A DNA stretch of 64,000 bases from Companilactobacillus nuruki (GTDB lineage: Bacteria; Bacillota; Bacilli; Lactobacillales; Lactobacillaceae): the NCBI RefSeq assembly GCF_002872255.1, contig NZ_NIPR01000007.1, positions 1 to 64,000 on the forward strand, written 5' to 3'. A program made the position numbers and the translations under genes. Under the pieces are notes generated by a model. That model did no database searches, was not told the origin of the DNA, and worked only from the letters and a program-made list of their open reading frames with translations. This document shows, in pieces, positions 42,437 through 50,963 of this stretch. The number at the start of each line of letters is the position of its first letter. Position 1 is the first letter of the stretch.

Positions 42437-42955
42437 ATGATTATTCGTTGGATACCTTTAATATCAATTTTATTAGTCTCATTTTTAATTCTAATTTACA
42501 TTACAAATACAATTAAAGATTTTAATAAACGAAAATTACCTTTAATAAGTTTGATCTATTTAACATTTTTAGGAATGATCCTTTTTACACCAGTTTCATT
42601 CACTGGAACCGCGGTTTATATAATGCCGACAGGCATTGGTCAATTAAATTTGCATCATATTTATTATGATTTAGGATTTATTGAAAACATTATTTTGACT
42701 GTACCATTGGGATTTTTAATTAAAAAAGCTTTTTCAGAAATATCAGTAATTTCGATGATTCCATTAGGAGTAATAATTGGCGCCTCAATTGAGACAATGC
42801 AATATTATCTCTCACATACATTTTTGATTAATCGAACTAGTGATATTAGTGATGTAGTCGCTAATGCTGCTGGAATCGTAATTGGTGCAACGGTAATGTT
42901 GTTTTATCAATATGTTGTTGAGAAAAAGCCATTGGATAAGCTTTCAGTAAGATAA
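42437..42955 (+). CDS. VanZ-family membrane protein (second copy)
   Basis: This VanZ-like protein of about 172 residues is a close paralogue of the protein at 38149-38637. They share LFTPVSF-type, NIILTVPLGF, IETMQYYLS and RTSDISDVVANAAGIVIG motifs and four or five transmembrane segments. The start is ambiguous. AAAGGAG ends at 42434, so ATG at 42437 is too close, while an ATT at 42443 would have ideal spacing and would give an N-terminus aligned with MRWLPLI of the paralogue. I give the ATG. A terminator overlaps the stop. Confidence 0.85.
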   Translation: MIIRWIPLISILLVSFLILIYITNTIKDFNKRKLPLISLIYLTFLGMILFTPVSFTGTAVYIMPTGIGQLNLHHIYYDLGFIENIILTVPLGFLIKKAFSEISVISMIPLGVIIGASIETMQYYLSHTFLINRTSDISDVVANAAGIVIGATVMLFYQYVVEKKPLDKLSVR

Positions 42956-42998
42956 AAACAGGTATATCACTTTTAATTAAGTGGTATACCTGTTTTTA
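42954..42998 (+). terminator. Terminator of the second VanZ gene
   Basis: AAAACAGGTATA pairs with TATACCTGTTTT, with CACTT/AAGTG above and a T-run after. Confidence 0.9.
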
Positions 42999-43289
42999 CT
43001 TCTACACATGGGAAAAAGGTTGTAATAAAGTTTTCATTATTTTGTATAAAATAATAATTTTGGGTAAATGAATATTATTTTTATTTAATTTTATAATAAA
43101 TAAGATTTGGACGAAATATTTTTAACTTCTGAAGATAGACGAGATTTACTAATCATATTTTGATTACTAAATCTTGTTTGTTTTATATTGTTGTATTGAA
43201 ATTAGAGTTTGCTAAAACATTCATTTCAAATTGTTATATAGTTAGGTATTAGAGAGTAATAAATAGAATGAATTTTAGGGGAAGAAAAC
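42956..43289. other. Intergenic region before the XRE regulator
   Basis: No gene is present. After the VanZ terminator the only structure is a 13-bp inverted repeat at 43142-43174 (AGATTTACTAATC against GATTACTAAATCT, one mismatch). It is followed by TTGTTTGTTTT and could be a weak terminator or a regulator site for the XRE gene. Confidence 0.45.
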
Positions 43290-44159
43290 ATGGCACTTTC
43301 AGATAATATTGTTAAGTATCGAGAGAAAAATGGCATGACGCAAGAGCAATTGGCTGAATCTTTAAGAATATCTAGACAGTCAATATCAAAATGGGAGTTG
43401 GGACAAAATTTACCGAGTATTGATAATTTGATTTCCTTGAGTGGGTTATTGGATATTTCTTTGGATGAATTAATAACTGGTGAACCATACTTACATTTTC
43501 CCTTCGATTATGGAAAACCTAAAAGTAAGGCGTCAGCGATTATATTAGCTATAATTGTTGTTTTTTGGATGTTAATGGGCGGAATATTTGGAAATATTGG
43601 TTATTCTTTTATGTTTGGATCAATTTTTTACATTTTAATAGTTTGGATATATCCGTTTGATTTTAAAAAATATTACAATTATTGGACTCTTGAAAAAAGG
43701 GGTATTAGATATCTAGTTGGTAATAAAGAAGTTTATAGTAGTTGGGAAAATATAATAATGCCGATAAAAGCTTTGTTACACATTCGGTCAACTAATTTTG
43801 TTGAATATAAACAAATGACGAAGGTAGAGATTAAAGTGGATCTTTTTGGCTATCAGCCCAAAAAAGTTGTTGCTTTGGGGAATTATGCTCCTGGGTCATC
43901 ACAGTTGATGAATGAATCTTTTGTTATGAAAATCACTACTAAGGATGGCAAAGAAGTTTATCTTGATCTAAAAAGCTTTTATTGGCATCAGTCAATTGAA
44001 AGACAGATGTTGCCAACGATCTTAATGTTTTTGAAACGAAAAAATGTAGAGTTTGTCGATAGACAGGGAATAATTGAATTGATTAAAGATAGAGATGTTC
44101 ATTTAGTTGATGAACTGTATAAAAGAAGAGAGGAAACAAAAAAGATTCATGCGGATTAA
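43290..44159 (+). CDS. XRE-type HTH regulator with membrane and C-terminal domains
   Basis: This is a 289-residue fusion. Residues 1-65 are an XRE/Cro-type helix-turn-helix (TQEQLAESLRISRQSISKWELGQNLPS) as in many Firmicute one-component regulators. Residues of about 80-125 form two transmembrane helices, and the rest is a soluble, beta-rich region (RGIRYLVGNKEVYSSWENI…) that resembles a PH-like domain. It therefore binds DNA while attached to the membrane and may sense envelope state. AGGGGAAG precedes the ATG. It converges on the YhgE-type gene. The signal and targets are unknown. Confidence 0.8.
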   Translation: MALSDNIVKYREKNGMTQEQLAESLRISRQSISKWELGQNLPSIDNLISLSGLLDISLDELITGEPYLHFPFDYGKPKSKASAIILAIIVVFWMLMGGIFGNIGYSFMFGSIFYILIVWIYPFDFKKYYNYWTLEKRGIRYLVGNKEVYSSWENIIMPIKALLHIRSTNFVEYKQMTKVEIKVDLFGYQPKKVVALGNYAPGSSQLMNESFVMKITTKDGKEVYLDLKSFYWHQSIERQMLPTILMFLKRKNVEFVDRQGIIELIKDRDVHLVDELYKRREETKKIHAD

Positions 44160-44180
44160 TTATTCGTAGGAATCTTTTTT
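44139..44180. terminator. Convergent terminator overlapping the XRE gene end
   Basis: AAAAAGATTC pairs with GAATCTTTTT around a long loop that includes the XRE stop codon. It probably also ends the YhgE-type gene from the other side. Confidence 0.6.
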
Positions 44181-44191
44181 ATGTTGGTATT

Positions 44192-45418
44192 TCATTTATT
44201 AAGATCTATATTTTTAAAATCATATTCAGTTTTAAAGAAGATAATCATCAAGCAATTGGTAATAATGAGAATGATTAAGAAAGTAATTACTTCATTATTG
44301 ATACTGTTACCAATGGAGATAGTACTTCTGAGAGCATCAATTGAAATTGACATTGGTAAATAGGGATGAATTGATCTGAAGAAAATATTCGATAATTGAA
44401 TGGGATAAGTTCCGGCTGATCCGCCAAGTTGAATAATCATGAAAAGCAACATCAACCATGCGCCAGTCATTCCAAATAATAAATTGAATAGGGTGACGAT
44501 ACTTAAAAAAGTTATTGCAGTTAAGATAATAAAACCATATGTTTGGAAAACATTTAAAGGTGTCAATCCATTAACTGTTATGAGTAATATGTACATAATG
44601 GATGCTGCTAGAATAATGAAAATGTATAAGAATGACATCTTGGAAATCCACCAATCAATTCCATTTTTGATTTTTCCTCGTGGAGAAAAGGTATCATAGA
44701 TAATATTTAGAGTAATGCAACCAACAAATAAGGCAACTGAAATTAAATAAGGAGCCATACCTGTGCCATTATTTTTAACAGTTGTGTTATCAAAGTGATG
44801 AAGTTTGACTGGTTCCATAATATTTTTATTTAAAGTTACATTTTGTGTTTTGGAAATAATCATTTTTTCCATTTGAGGATTTGATGAGGAAGTCTTTAAA
44901 ATATTTATAAATTTAGTATCTTGATCATTTATTTCTTTAAGATAAGAGTCAGAGATTTCATTAGCAATTTTATTTTTTATATTATTTATTGCTGTTGTAG
45001 CCATCTTCATAGCAACAAAACTATGCCCAGCACTAGTGTAGTAATCTAAAGTGGCTGATTTACCATTAGAAGTCTTTAAATTCTCAATGTCTTTTGAAAA
45101 GTCTTTAGGAATTAATAGTACCATGTATATTTTTCCTTGTTTCAATTGATTTTGGGCTGATGAGTTTGTAATAAATTTAAAATCAAGTGAATTATTTTGT
45201 TTCAAATTATTAACTATTTTATTACCGAAGTTAATTGAACCTTGAGTTTTGTCTTCATTAACAACAGCAACGGGTAAATGTGATATTTCCTGATAGGGAT
45301 TCCATAGAGATGATAAAAATATGACTGCATAAAAAGTCGGTATGAGCATGATTCCTAATAGAATACGCAATAAGGAACGATTATCTTTAAAGATATATTT
45401 CCATTCAGCTGTAAACAT
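44192..45418 (-). CDS. YhgE/Pip-type ABC-2 membrane protein
   Basis: This is a 408-residue membrane protein. It has one N-terminal transmembrane helix, a large extracellular domain of about 180 residues opened by LPVAVVNEDKTQGS (the YhgE/Pip hallmark), and a block of five C-terminal helices of the ABC-2 permease type. Such proteins act in phage infection (Pip), drug efflux or protein export. No ATPase is adjacent. The ATG at 45418 with GAAGTGA upstream is preferred over a GTG three codons earlier. A TetR gene lies directly upstream with an operator in between, so expression is probably induced by a compound. Confidence 0.85.
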   Translation of the reverse strand: MFTAEWKYIFKDNRSLLRILLGIMLIPTFYAVIFLSSLWNPYQEISHLPVAVVNEDKTQGSINFGNKIVNNLKQNNSLDFKFITNSSAQNQLKQGKIYMVLLIPKDFSKDIENLKTSNGKSATLDYYTSAGHSFVAMKMATTAINNIKNKIANEISDSYLKEINDQDTKFINILKTSSSNPQMEKMIISKTQNVTLNKNIMEPVKLHHFDNTTVKNNGTGMAPYLISVALFVGCITLNIIYDTFSPRGKIKNGIDWWISKMSFLYIFIILAASIMYILLITVNGLTPLNVFQTYGFIILTAITFLSIVTLFNLLFGMTGAWLMLLFMIIQLGGSAGTYPIQLSNIFFRSIHPYLPMSISIDALRSTISIGNSINNEVITFLIILIITNCLMIIFFKTEYDFKNIDLNK

Positions 45419-45446
45419 AAGTATCACTTCAATCTTTCATTTTTTG

Positions 45447-45496
45447 AATGAACCGTTCGTTCATTTGATTATCAAAAAAATAACACCCTTTGTAAG
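45447..45496 (-). promoter_or_regulatory. Promoter of the YhgE-type gene with TetR operator
   Basis: On the minus strand CTTACA (45496-45491), a 17-nt spacer and GATAAT (45473-45468) are followed within 3 nt by the inverted repeat AATGAAC-5 nt-GTTCATT (45447-45465). This is the expected place for TetR repression. Confidence 0.65.
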
Positions 45497-45515
45497 AATA
45501 AACAAGAAAAGAGCA

Positions 45516-46190
45516 TTATCTTTTTTGATAACCGATTGATAGAAGGTCGGAAATGGTTTTTTTCATGGTTGAAATTGAATAATTGTTTTTAAAATTTTCA
45601 AATGAATCGTATTTTTTATGTGTTGACCACCAAAAGATTAGATCGATAATCAACATTGAATCATAACTGCTATTAATCGTAGGACGTATGTTTTTGTCTT
45701 TTATGGAATGTTTCAAATAAATTTCTAATTTATTGTATAAGTCATTTCGATAATCTTTATAGAGTGAGACTAATTCTGGATTTATTTCAGGGTTCTTTTC
45801 TAAAATGAGAAAATATTGACCATATTTGGTAAATATAGTAAAAAAGTCATCAACTAATTGTGACAATGTGTAACTTTGATTATTGATCAAATTTTGGTTT
45901 ATATTAGTTGAGATTTTTTTATAGGATTTTTTCGTTCGTTGAACTAAGTCTTCTGTTGCAATGGATTGAATAGGATAATCATGGGCAGAATAAATGATTT
46001 TATCATCTAAAGTGGCTAAAAAAATAAAATTTAATAGAGAATCTTTATTTTGAAATAAATCATACATCGAACCAACAGAAATACCAGCATCGTGGGCAAT
46101 ATCCTTCATTTTAGTATTGGAGAATCCCTTATTGATAAACAATTTGCAAGAACTTTGGAATATTTTTTTTAAACGAATATCTTCTGACAT
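45516..46190 (-). CDS. TetR-family transcriptional regulator
   Basis: This 224-residue regulator has the N-terminal TetR helix-turn-helix (FINKGFSNTKMKDIAHDAGISVGSMYDLFQNKDSLL) followed by a mostly helical ligand domain without visible family signature. The start ATG at 46190 has AAAGGTGG 5 nt upstream. A GTG three codons earlier would destroy that site. Its stop is 97 nt upstream of the YhgE-type gene. The operator sits in that gap, so it most likely represses the efflux/export-like protein rather than itself. Confidence 0.9.
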   Translation of the reverse strand: MSEDIRLKKIFQSSCKLFINKGFSNTKMKDIAHDAGISVGSMYDLFQNKDSLLNFIFLATLDDKIIYSAHDYPIQSIATEDLVQRTKKSYKKISTNINQNLINNQSYTLSQLVDDFFTIFTKYGQYFLILEKNPEINPELVSLYKDYRNDLYNKLEIYLKHSIKDKNIRPTINSSYDSMLIIDLIFWWSTHKKYDSFENFKNNYSISTMKKTISDLLSIGYQKR

Positions 46191-46285
46191 AAAGTCCACC
46201 TTTAATAATTCTTTTTACTAATCATACAACATTCATTGAGTTAATATGTCGATAAATTATTACAATTGTGAAATGAAGGGATTAT

Positions 46286-47254
46286 ATGATTAGCAATAGT
46301 TTATTCAGGCATTGGGATAGAATTCAAATAGATGCCGTAAAGAAATTAAAAAGTGTCCGAAATTATTTATGGATAAATACGGGAATTTATCTGGGATTGT
46401 TCTTTATTGAATATAGTTTGTCTAAAGTGAGTCATTCGCAAATGCTTTTTGCTGATGCATTAAATAATTTATCTGGTATTTTCTCGACAGGTTTGTTAAT
46501 GACTGGCATTTATATTGCATCTAAAACAAGAGACGATGATTTATTGGGAGCTCCCATTTCGGTAGCCGAACAAAAATCGCTTGGTCCGAGGATTCAACAA
46601 TCGCGATTTCAATTTGAAAATATTTATACATTGATATCGGGAGTTTTGATGATTGCTATTGCCTTGAATATTGATTACAGCGGTTTTAAAAGCATTTTAT
46701 CTCATCATCAGGTGGTTCCCAACTCACTTGGGGCGATGGGAGCCATTATTTCATTTGCATTGTTATTAGTATCGGCTTTTTTAACAAAACACGGTCAAAA
46801 GAAATTGAATGATGCAACTTTAGATGCCGCAGCAAAAGATATATTTAGTGATGTATTGACTAGTTTAGTGGCCTTTATAACAATTTGTGGTTCAATTTTG
46901 ATTAAACAGTCGTGGCTTGATGGGGTTACCAGTATATTGTTGGGCTTTTACATACTATATTCAGGTCTTAGTATTTTGAAAAAAAGTAGTCTTGATTTGG
47001 TAGGATATTTTGATCCAAAATTAGAACAATCATATAGAGAAACGATAGAAGGGTTTCCTGAAGTACAGAGAGTTATCTTTATTAGAGCCCGATATGATGG
47101 AAACCTAATCATGTTGGATGTGGTAATTCAAATAGATAAACGAATGACTGTAACTGATATTTATAAATTAAGTCAATTAATTACAAATATAATGCAGCAA
47201 CGTTTTGGAATAGTCGAGACTAATGTCATGGTTTATCCTTCAAATTTAGCATGA
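46286..47254 (+). CDS. CDF-like cation efflux protein with altered metal site
   Basis: This is a 322-residue cation-diffusion-facilitator-like membrane protein with about six transmembrane helices and a C-terminal cytosolic ferredoxin-like domain (VQRVIFIRARYDGNLIMLDVVIQID). In transporters of this family the A-site is LADAxHxxxD with HxxxD in helix 5. Here the corresponding stretches read FADALNNLSG and AAAKDIFSD, so both histidines are replaced by Asn and Lys. It may carry another cation or no metal. A GAAGG site lies just before the ATG. It is divergent from the tetR gene. Confidence 0.83.
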   Translation: MISNSLFRHWDRIQIDAVKKLKSVRNYLWINTGIYLGLFFIEYSLSKVSHSQMLFADALNNLSGIFSTGLLMTGIYIASKTRDDDLLGAPISVAEQKSLGPRIQQSRFQFENIYTLISGVLMIAIALNIDYSGFKSILSHHQVVPNSLGAMGAIISFALLLVSAFLTKHGQKKLNDATLDAAAKDIFSDVLTSLVAFITICGSILIKQSWLDGVTSILLGFYILYSGLSILKKSSLDLVGYFDPKLEQSYRETIEGFPEVQRVIFIRARYDGNLIMLDVVIQIDKRMTVTDIYKLSQLITNIMQQRFGIVETNVMVYPSNLA

Positions 47255-47376
47255 CCTTATTAATTGGCGAAGCGCCCAATACTGAATACCTTATCTAACG
47301 GGCCTATTTAATTTAAACCAATATAATTTTATGATTTGGATTATGAAATAAAAAAAGTTCTTATGAGGAAACAATT

Positions 47377-47577
47377 ATGATTGAAAGCGAGGATTTATGT
47401 AAAAATTATGGTTTAAAAATATTCTACAGAACTTAAGCTATATATCGTCTGACAATTGCTTTATTAATGCCATTATTTAGGGGTATTGTCCAAGTATTGA
47501 GTCTTACCAAAAATATTATTTTTAATAACTCAGTAATGGTACTGATTATGTTTATTATTCCTTTATTGACCAGATAA
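47377..47577 (+). pseudogene. Degenerate remnant of a transporter-like gene
   Basis: AGG lies upstream of an ATG at 47377 that opens MIESEDLCKNYGLK, much like the first residues of an ABC ATPase. The frame stops after 19 codons and resumes in the same frame as a hydrophobic stretch of about 46 codons (…IALLMPLFRGIVQVL… VMVLIMFIIPLLTR) that resembles a membrane helix pair of a permease. A deletion joining an ATPase start to a permease end, plus a stop, would explain this. A strong terminator 40 nt later supports a once-functional unit. Confidence 0.35.
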
Positions 47578-47615
47578 AATTTGATTTAATAAATGTTAAG
47601 GATAATAAACTTTTT

Positions 47616-47660
47616 AAAAAAATCAGCCTTTAGTCAATTAACTAAAGGCTGATTTTTTTT
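47616..47660 (+). terminator. Strong terminator after the remnant
   Basis: AAAAAATCAGCCTTTAGT (47617-47634) pairs perfectly with ACTAAAGGCTGATTTTTT (47641-47658). Confidence 0.92.
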
Positions 47661-47830
47661 GTATTAATTATTTTTATATTATATTTTTTTAATCAACTTA
47701 TAAAATGAAAAATTTTGATTTATATTTGGGAGTTGCTATAATACGAAAAAAGTAGACCAGCATGTTATATATTTGTTTATACTTTTTAATTTGATTCGTG
47801 GGTAAGTATATTCTTTGGAGATGATGCACT

Positions 47831-49999
47831 ATGTTAAAGTTTTTATTTCTTTTGTTATCAATGCCTATTACATTGATTTTACTCTTTGTATTAATGTTAA
47901 ATCGTTGTACATACACGGTTAAAGCTGATCAGATTGATGATGTTTCCTCAATAGAAAGTATTTTGAACATTAATAGTTTCTATAGTAAAACTAGTACGAA
48001 AAAAACTCATGTTGGTAAAAATAAATCTACTACTCAATCAATTCCAGCACCTCCTACTTCTGGACCATTGGTTAAGGGGAACTTTTCAATAAATGGATAT
48101 ACTCCTCATCAGGATGGTCGTTATGCCAATATGGAAATTATATCTGATGGAAAACCATCAAAACAAGAAAGTATGTGGTATAAAAATAGTTTTGCCATAA
48201 ATAGGCCATTTGAGACTAAATTTTATATTTATATGCGTGGTAGAGCTGATGGATTAACGTTTACGATACAAGGACAAGGTAAAAAGGCCCTTGGTGTTAG
48301 AGGAGAGGCATTAGCTGTTTATGGAAATTTTCGTGCTAAAAGATATACTGGTTATGTAAGAAAGGCTCTATCTTTGGAATTTGATCCATATGCTAATGGG
48401 GATTACAGCGATAGAAATGAACCGATTCGGGGTCCACATATAGCATATACAAATCCTTCTGATGTTAGAAAATTAAAAAATGGTGGGTATAGTCTAAAAC
48501 ATTTCAATACAATTTCTGCACCTTCTTTAAACAACGGTAAATGGCATCAAGTGATTGTTAAATGGAATCCTTCAGGAAAAAACGGTGTTATGGATGCTTC
48601 ATTTGATGGGAAGGATTTAGGCGAACATAAGGTTCCTTTGTCACAATTCGGTAAGGGACCTTACTATTGGGGATTTACTGGTTCTACTGGTGCTGAAAAA
48701 ATGCAAGGAGCCGTTGCATACACCGAAGTAATTCAGCAGCCAACTCTTAATTTGCTAGTACGTAATGTATCTTCGGGACAAACTGATTTTACAGAAACAA
48801 CCGATGCAAAAGTTGGAGATGAACTGGAGTATAAAGTTGTGGCTGGAAATTATAAACAAAATGGACTAGGCAATTTATGGTCTAATGTTGTTATTAATGA
48901 TAATTTACCTAATGGAATAACTACTTTGGATGGAAAAAATAATATTAGTTTGAAGATAGGTGATATTGGAGTTGGAAAATCTTTTGAGAAATACTTTAGA
49001 GCTAAGGTTACTGTAGATAAAAATATTCCATTGGGTAATACGGTACAGGCCAATGGTAGTAATTATTATCAATCACCTACTAATTTGGATTCTAATAATA
49101 CCGTTATTAATGTTAAGAAACAAATTGAACCAAGGGCTATTTTGTCCGTAAACGATAAAATTTATAATGAAAGTTATCCTAATGATCATAATAATGACAA
49201 TACACAAATAAATAATGTGAAAAAAGGGGATGACATTAAGTACACGTCGATTATAAGTAATACAAAGTCGGGTTCAAAGTTTAATAATGGGAAATATACT
49301 TTTGAGATTCCTGATGGTACGAATATTAAAAAAATTCAGTTGAATGGTAAAACCCTGAATTTGAACTCTGACTATACAATAGATAATAATATCGGAAGAA
49401 TTAAGGTAACCCTTAATAGTCTTAATATTCCGGGTAATTCAGAAGCTGACATTAACATTTGGGGTGTAATTGGTAAAAATAGTGATAAATTAGAGTTTGA
49501 TACGATTCCTTCGATTTCTGGAAATAATGCAGATGGTTCAATTAATAACGTATTAGGAAATAAGTTATTGATAAACTATGGAGATGATTCAATAGTTATT
49601 GATCCTAAAGACATATCATTTGGAGCCCATATATTTAATGATGAAGATGATGTTTTTGAAAGAACAGTAGATACGATATCCCCAAATCCTGTTCTGAAGT
49701 TTATTGATAAAAGACGTGATAAAAAGGGAATTAAAATATTAGTTAATCAAAATGACTACTTCCGAAAAGAAGGGGACGAATCTCAAAAACTCTACTCAAA
49801 AATTAGATATTATAATGGAGATCATTATCAAAGTATTTTTCAAAATCCGACATTAGTTTATCAGACAAGTGACGGACAAACTCCAAAAGATATTATTTGG
49901 TCAGATCACAATGGTTTGCTACTTCATGAAAATCAAAAGAGTTCTGTTTCCGGCTTTTATTCCACTAAGATTACTTGGACGGATGAAGATAGCATATAA
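47831..49999 (+). CDS. L-type lectin surface protein with WxL-like C-terminal domain
   Basis: This is a 722-residue secreted protein. A signal peptide ends near A32 (TVKA), then a short spacer repeats the IESILNINS motif seen in the protein at 329-2800. Residues of about 75-300 are a legume/L-type lectin-like domain (GNFSINGYTPHQDGRYANME, ADGLTFTIQGQG, LSLEFDPYANGD, GKWHQVIVKWNPSG, PYYWGFTGSTG), expected to bind glycans with Ca2+. Residues of about 310-440 and 450-585 resemble DUF11/isopeptide-type adhesin stalk repeats. The last 130 or so residues match the WxL-like domain, ending GFYSTKITWTDEDSI, but with W-T-D in place of W-T-L. There is no LPxTG. GGAG lies 10 nt before the ATG. Confidence 0.85.
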   Translation: MLKFLFLLLSMPITLILLFVLMLNRCTYTVKADQIDDVSSIESILNINSFYSKTSTKKTHVGKNKSTTQSIPAPPTSGPLVKGNFSINGYTPHQDGRYANMEIISDGKPSKQESMWYKNSFAINRPFETKFYIYMRGRADGLTFTIQGQGKKALGVRGEALAVYGNFRAKRYTGYVRKALSLEFDPYANGDYSDRNEPIRGPHIAYTNPSDVRKLKNGGYSLKHFNTISAPSLNNGKWHQVIVKWNPSGKNGVMDASFDGKDLGEHKVPLSQFGKGPYYWGFTGSTGAEKMQGAVAYTEVIQQPTLNLLVRNVSSGQTDFTETTDAKVGDELEYKVVAGNYKQNGLGNLWSNVVINDNLPNGITTLDGKNNISLKIGDIGVGKSFEKYFRAKVTVDKNIPLGNTVQANGSNYYQSPTNLDSNNTVINVKKQIEPRAILSVNDKIYNESYPNDHNNDNTQINNVKKGDDIKYTSIISNTKSGSKFNNGKYTFEIPDGTNIKKIQLNGKTLNLNSDYTIDNNIGRIKVTLNSLNIPGNSEADINIWGVIGKNSDKLEFDTIPSISGNNADGSINNVLGNKLLINYGDDSIVIDPKDISFGAHIFNDEDDVFERTVDTISPNPVLKFIDKRRDKKGIKILVNQNDYFRKEGDESQKLYSKIRYYNGDHYQSIFQNPTLVYQTSDGQTPKDIIWSDHNGLLLHENQKSSVSGFYSTKITWTDEDSI

Positions 50000-50075
50000 T
50001 ATTCTCTTTATTACTAATAATTGATATTGCAGTGTGATAAGATGAAGTAATGATTTTTCCGAGAGGGGTAAAACA

Positions 50076-50897
50076 ATGTCTATTAAATTAGTTGCCTTTG
50101 ATATGGATGGAACTTTTTTGAATGATCAAAACACTTATAATCATCAACGTTTTGGTAAAATTTTAGAACAATTGCGTGCAAAAGATATCCGTGTAGTAGC
50201 TGCTAGTGGTTCACAATATCAACGATTACAGGATCAGTTTACTGATTTCAAATCCGAGATGGATTTTGTTTCACAAAATGGTGCAGTAGTTTATAGTGAA
50301 AATCAACCATTATTGATTCAAGCAATGCCTGAAGAGGCTGTTACAGCAACCTTGGATGTTATTAATAATCAATTTGTTGATACAGATATTGCTGAGCATT
50401 TGGTCGTTGGCGTGAAGTCAGCCTATGTTGATCAAACTATTTCGCAAGCAGCGTATGATTTAACGTATCACTATTATAATCATTTGAAACGGGTAGTCGA
50501 TCTACCAACTGTTACTCCGCAACGGCTGCAAGATAAAATAACAAGCATTGGTGTAACATTTGCTCCCCATGTTGATTTTGGCTCAGTTATAACTACTCTT
50601 AGATCTTCTTTACCACTTGGTTTGTCCAGCCAAACATCTGGTTACAATACGGAACTGATTAGTGAGAATTCAGTTAATAAAGCTGCAGGATTATTACAGT
50701 TACAAAATAAATATAGTATCGCCAATGATGAGATTATGACTTTTGGTGATAATGAAAATGATTTGAGTATGTTAAAATTGACACCGTATGGATATGCCAT
50801 GGCAAATGCTACACAAAAGATTAAAGATCAAGTTGAGCATTTTACTGATTCTAACAATGACGAAGGAGTACTTAATGTACTTAGTCGTCTAGTATAA
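50076..50897 (+). CDS. Cof-type HAD hydrolase
   Basis: This 273-residue HAD IIB phosphatase has motif I FDMDGTFL with two aspartates, GSQYQRL after the first helix, and the C-terminal FGDNENDLSML with the metal-binding aspartates. It is similar in plan to the HAD protein at 38704-39522 but not a close copy. It likely dephosphorylates a sugar phosphate. GAGAGGGG precedes the ATG. It is monocistronic with a strong terminator. Confidence 0.9.
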   Translation: MSIKLVAFDMDGTFLNDQNTYNHQRFGKILEQLRAKDIRVVAASGSQYQRLQDQFTDFKSEMDFVSQNGAVVYSENQPLLIQAMPEEAVTATLDVINNQFVDTDIAEHLVVGVKSAYVDQTISQAAYDLTYHYYNHLKRVVDLPTVTPQRLQDKITSIGVTFAPHVDFGSVITTLRSSLPLGLSSQTSGYNTELISENSVNKAAGLLQLQNKYSIANDEIMTFGDNENDLSMLKLTPYGYAMANATQKIKDQVEHFTDSNNDEGVLNVLSRLV

Positions 50898-50907
50898 TAG
50901 GTAGAAA

Positions 50908-50963
50908 ATAAAAGCGTTGTTCTAGTGACTATTGTAAAAAATCACTGGAACAACGCTTTTTTA
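50908..50963. terminator. Convergent terminator
   Basis: AAAAGCGTTGTTC pairs with GAACAACGCTTTT, continued by TAGTGA/TCACTG, with T-runs on both strands. Confidence 0.92.

Larger units (their letters stand above)
47255..47830. other. Intergenic region with gene remnant and terminator
   Basis: The 576-bp stretch holds a decayed reading frame (47377-47577) and a strong terminator (47616-47660). It also carries the presumed promoter of the lectin-type surface gene near 47760-47800 (TTTATACTTTTT), without a convincing -35. Confidence 0.5.

Noticed and set aside
44439-44699. 86-codon plus-strand frame
   Set aside because: It is antisense to the YhgE-type gene, with no start signal.
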